Assembly: GCA_014238065.1 (NCBI GenBank)
Contig: JABABU010000036.1
Span: 115,684-179,683 of the forward strand
Reading direction: 5' to 3'
From: Actinomycetota bacterium
GTDB taxonomy: Bacteria > Actinomycetota > Acidimicrobiia > Acidimicrobiales > Poriferisodalaceae
DNA: 64,000 nt
Position numbers and translations under genes: made by a program. Below, piece after piece: positions 62,116 to 64,000 of this stretch (positions are counted from its first letter, which is position 1; the number at the start of each line of letters is the position of its first letter). The notes under the pieces were generated by a model. That model saw nothing but the letters and a program-made list of their open reading frames with translations, had not been told where the DNA came from and did no database searches.

Positions 62116-63243
62116 TCAGCCCAGCGCCGACAGGCGCTCGGCAACATCGGCAAACTGTCGATCGTGCGTTGACACCCGCTCGAAACCGCGGCGAGCGCGG
62201 GGCATATCGCCGGCTCGCTCGTACATGTCCGCCAGGCTGTACCACAGTCGCAGGTGATGATCGGATGGCTTCTTTGCCTTCATCGGACCTTGTTCGAGCA
62301 CTCTGATCGCCCCGGCCAGGTCACCTTGGTCGGCATGAGAGCCCGCGAGCACGATCCGACCTTCCGTCATCACGTCGGCGTCGGGGTCATCGTGTCGAAG
62401 CTCTTCCCAGAGATCGCGAACCTCGGCGTGTCGTCCGAGTGCACGGGCGATGTCGGCCCTGATGGGGTGTTGTTCGGTGGAACCGGTCATCATGGCGAAG
62501 GCTTCGAGTTCGCGCTTTGCGGGTCGCCACCTTCCAAGGCGATACAACGCGAGACCATGCAGTTCGTGAAGCTCTGGCACGCTCGGGTGCCGCTCGACGA
62601 TCGGGGCCAGGATCTTGCGGACATCGTCGAAACGTTCGTCTTGGAAGGCCGCAGCTGCGTCGCCGAGGCGGTTCTGCACTCTGTCGCGTTGGGACTGTGT
62701 GAGCCCGCTGAGCGAGGAATCCGTGAGGCGAATCTCGACGCGAGGGGAACGGCGGGGACGATTCCCAACAGCAGGGGCGCCCCGACCGTCGACTCGATGC
62801 CAAGCCACGGCGTCGTGATCGGGCTCACGGATGTGACGTAGCTCTTGAGGTTCTCCCCTGCCGTCGTCACGGCGAGCGGTGTCGGCACCTTTCCTGGCCA
62901 GTCGTCCCCACCCGTCGGGGCCCTTTGGCAGCTCACGAAGGGCTGGTCGGTCATCATCTTGCCGTCCCCGGCGGTGGCTGTCGTCATCGCGATGCCGCCG
63001 GGCGTCACTACCCCGATCGGACCGCTGACCCCTGCGTCCCCCACCACGATCGTTCTCGCCGCCGGCACGTCCCTGGTCGCCCCTGCGAGGGTCACTACGG
63101 CGACTGTCGCCATTTGCCTTTCGGTCGCCGGGTCCGCCGAACGAACCGCCTCGACTCGAAGCCCTCCGTGGTGCTCCACCTTTGCCGGCAGATCCACGTC
63201 GATTGCCGCCTGAGCGTCCCCGGTCGCCACTTTGATCTGCCAT
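62116..63243 (-). CDS. TPR protein with Arg/Gly-rich N-terminal tail
   Basis: This ~375-residue protein has two unlike halves. Residues 1 to ~165 are low complexity, rich in Arg, Gly, Asp and Ser (for example GGRRGQRSDRGSDARRHRDD), resembling disordered RNA-binding RGG regions. The remaining ~200 residues are helical repeats of TPR type (LHGLALYRLGRWRPAKRELEAF, LWYSLADMYERAGDMPRARRGFERV). A TPR-like gene occupies the equivalent place (Rv1691) in mycobacteria. It lies just downstream of the rRNA operon terminator. The start could be ATG 63243 or GTG 63267. Confidence 0.78.
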   Translation of the reverse strand: MADQSGDRGRSGGNRRGSAGKGGAPRRASSRGGSFGGPGDRKANGDSRRSDPRRGDQGRAGGENDRGGGRRGQRSDRGSDARRHRDDDSHRRGRQDDDRPALRELPKGPDGWGRLARKGADTARRDDGRGEPQELRHIREPDHDAVAWHRVDGRGAPAVGNRPRRSPRVEIRLTDSSLSGLTQSQRDRVQNRLGDAAAAFQDERFDDVRKILAPIVERHPSVPELHELHGLALYRLGRWRPAKRELEAFAMMTGSTEQHPIRADIARALGRHAEVRDLWEELRHDDPDADVMTEGRIVLAGSHADQGDLAGAIRVLEQGPMKAKKPSDHHLRLWYSLADMYERAGDMPRARRGFERVSTHDRQFADVAERLSALG

Positions 63244-63338
63244 GAGAGTCTCATCGTACTTGTCCACCGACCGTCTTCGGTAAGTGCTGTTCGTGGCCCG
63301 GCCAACTTTCGAGTGAAAACGATGGTGGGCAAAACGAG

Positions 63339-63366
63339 AACAGGGACCGACCAGGCGGTCCCTGTT
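63339..63366 (-). terminator. Intrinsic terminator of the rRNA operon
   Basis: AACAGGGACCG pairs with CGGTCCCTGTT (11 base pairs, 6-base loop). Read on the reverse strand it is followed by CTCGTTTT. It lies about 14 bases past the 5S gene in the direction of transcription. Confidence 0.85.
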
Positions 63367-63379
63367 TCTTCGTAAAAAT

Positions 63380-63495
63380 TCCGGCGGCGTCCTACTCTCC
63401 CAGGGGGTCTACCCCCAAGTACCATCGGCGCTGACGAGCTTAACTTCCGTGTTCGGAAAGGGAACGGGTGTGGCCTCGTCGCTATCACCACCGGA
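63380..63495 (-). rRNA. rrf: 5S ribosomal RNA
   Basis: The reverse strand gives a complete 5S rRNA of about 116 bases. The ends TCCGGTGGTGATAGC and GCCGCCGGA pair, and the internal CCGAACACGGAAGTTAAGC is the universally conserved loop B/C region. It follows the 23S gene after about 95 bases. Confidence 0.97.
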
Positions 63496-63591
63496 AACCG
63501 GTTGTAACCAGAGAGAGTCCCCTCCGGTCGCGATCTTGCATTTCTTTCGAATGTCGAGTCACCTCGAGCACTCCATAGCGAGCACGAGCAC

Positions 63592-64000
<409 letters not shown>

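Overview
The window is high-GC chromosomal DNA from an actinobacterium, most likely class Acidimicrobiia or a close relative (inference; no 16S rRNA is present). The evidence is a gene order close to the Mycobacterium tuberculosis Rv1691-Rv1713 block, a gamma/alpha-fused KorA with KorB, SteA/SteB, MeaB, and many promoters of the form TAnnnT placed 6-7 bases before the start codon. Content is almost entirely chromosomal housekeeping and carbon metabolism. I see no phage, plasmid, CRISPR array, insertion sequence or toxin-antitoxin pair.

Layout. 1-5.1 kb (+): 3' end of methylmalonyl-CoA mutase, MeaB, kynureninase, a small monooxygenase-fold protein, an MBL hydrolase and a phosphoribosyltransferase. 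5.1-9.3 kb: thioesterase, DUF3445 haem protein, class II aldolase, GNAT, TauD-type dioxygenase and an alpha/beta hydrolase that lacks its nucleophile. 9.4-13 kb (-): class I ribonucleotide reductase NrdB and NrdA. 13.3-19.9 kb (+): ferredoxin-NAD reductase-like flavoprotein, then a tightly overlapped ABC operon (ATPase, permease, ATPase, permease, peptide-binding lipoprotein). 19.9-30.2 kb: alkylsulfatase-like MBL protein, a decayed acetyltransferase, two AMP-forming acyl-CoA synthetases, a HAD hydrolase, an SCO6745-like protein, a nitrobindin-like protein, a VanW protein and an orphan DppC-type permease.

30.3-33.5 kb (-): tRNA-Pro, zinc ribbon protein, Der GTPase and DUF512 radical-SAM protein; then ispH (+). 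34.6-42.2 kb (-): an eight-gene overlapping operon scpA-scpB-rluB-aroH-tyrA-aroA/cmk-plsC-glyA, linking chromosome segregation, rRNA modification, aromatic amino acid synthesis, pyrimidine nucleotide and lipid synthesis. 42.2-49 kb: trpS, TrhA, HD protein, M50 protease, xerD, NUDIX and pyrG. 49.1-56.1 kb (-): tlyA-nadK-recN-steA-steB-GT2-GT4. 56.2-61.7 kb: rhomboid protease, a HAD-IIA phosphatase that apparently starts at CTG, korA-korB and class I fructose-bisphosphate aldolase. 62.1-64 kb (-): an Arg/Gly-rich TPR protein, and a 5S rRNA and 23S rRNA 3' end with a clear intrinsic terminator.

The best candidates for something less ordinary are the double ABC-2 exporter plus peptide-binding lipoprotein operon, the nucleophile-less alpha/beta hydrolase, the SHMT homologue with an altered active-site loop, the AroA-Cmk fusion, the CTG start, and the recurring leaderless promoter layout. 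I did not find a clearly new defence, editing or mobile system.
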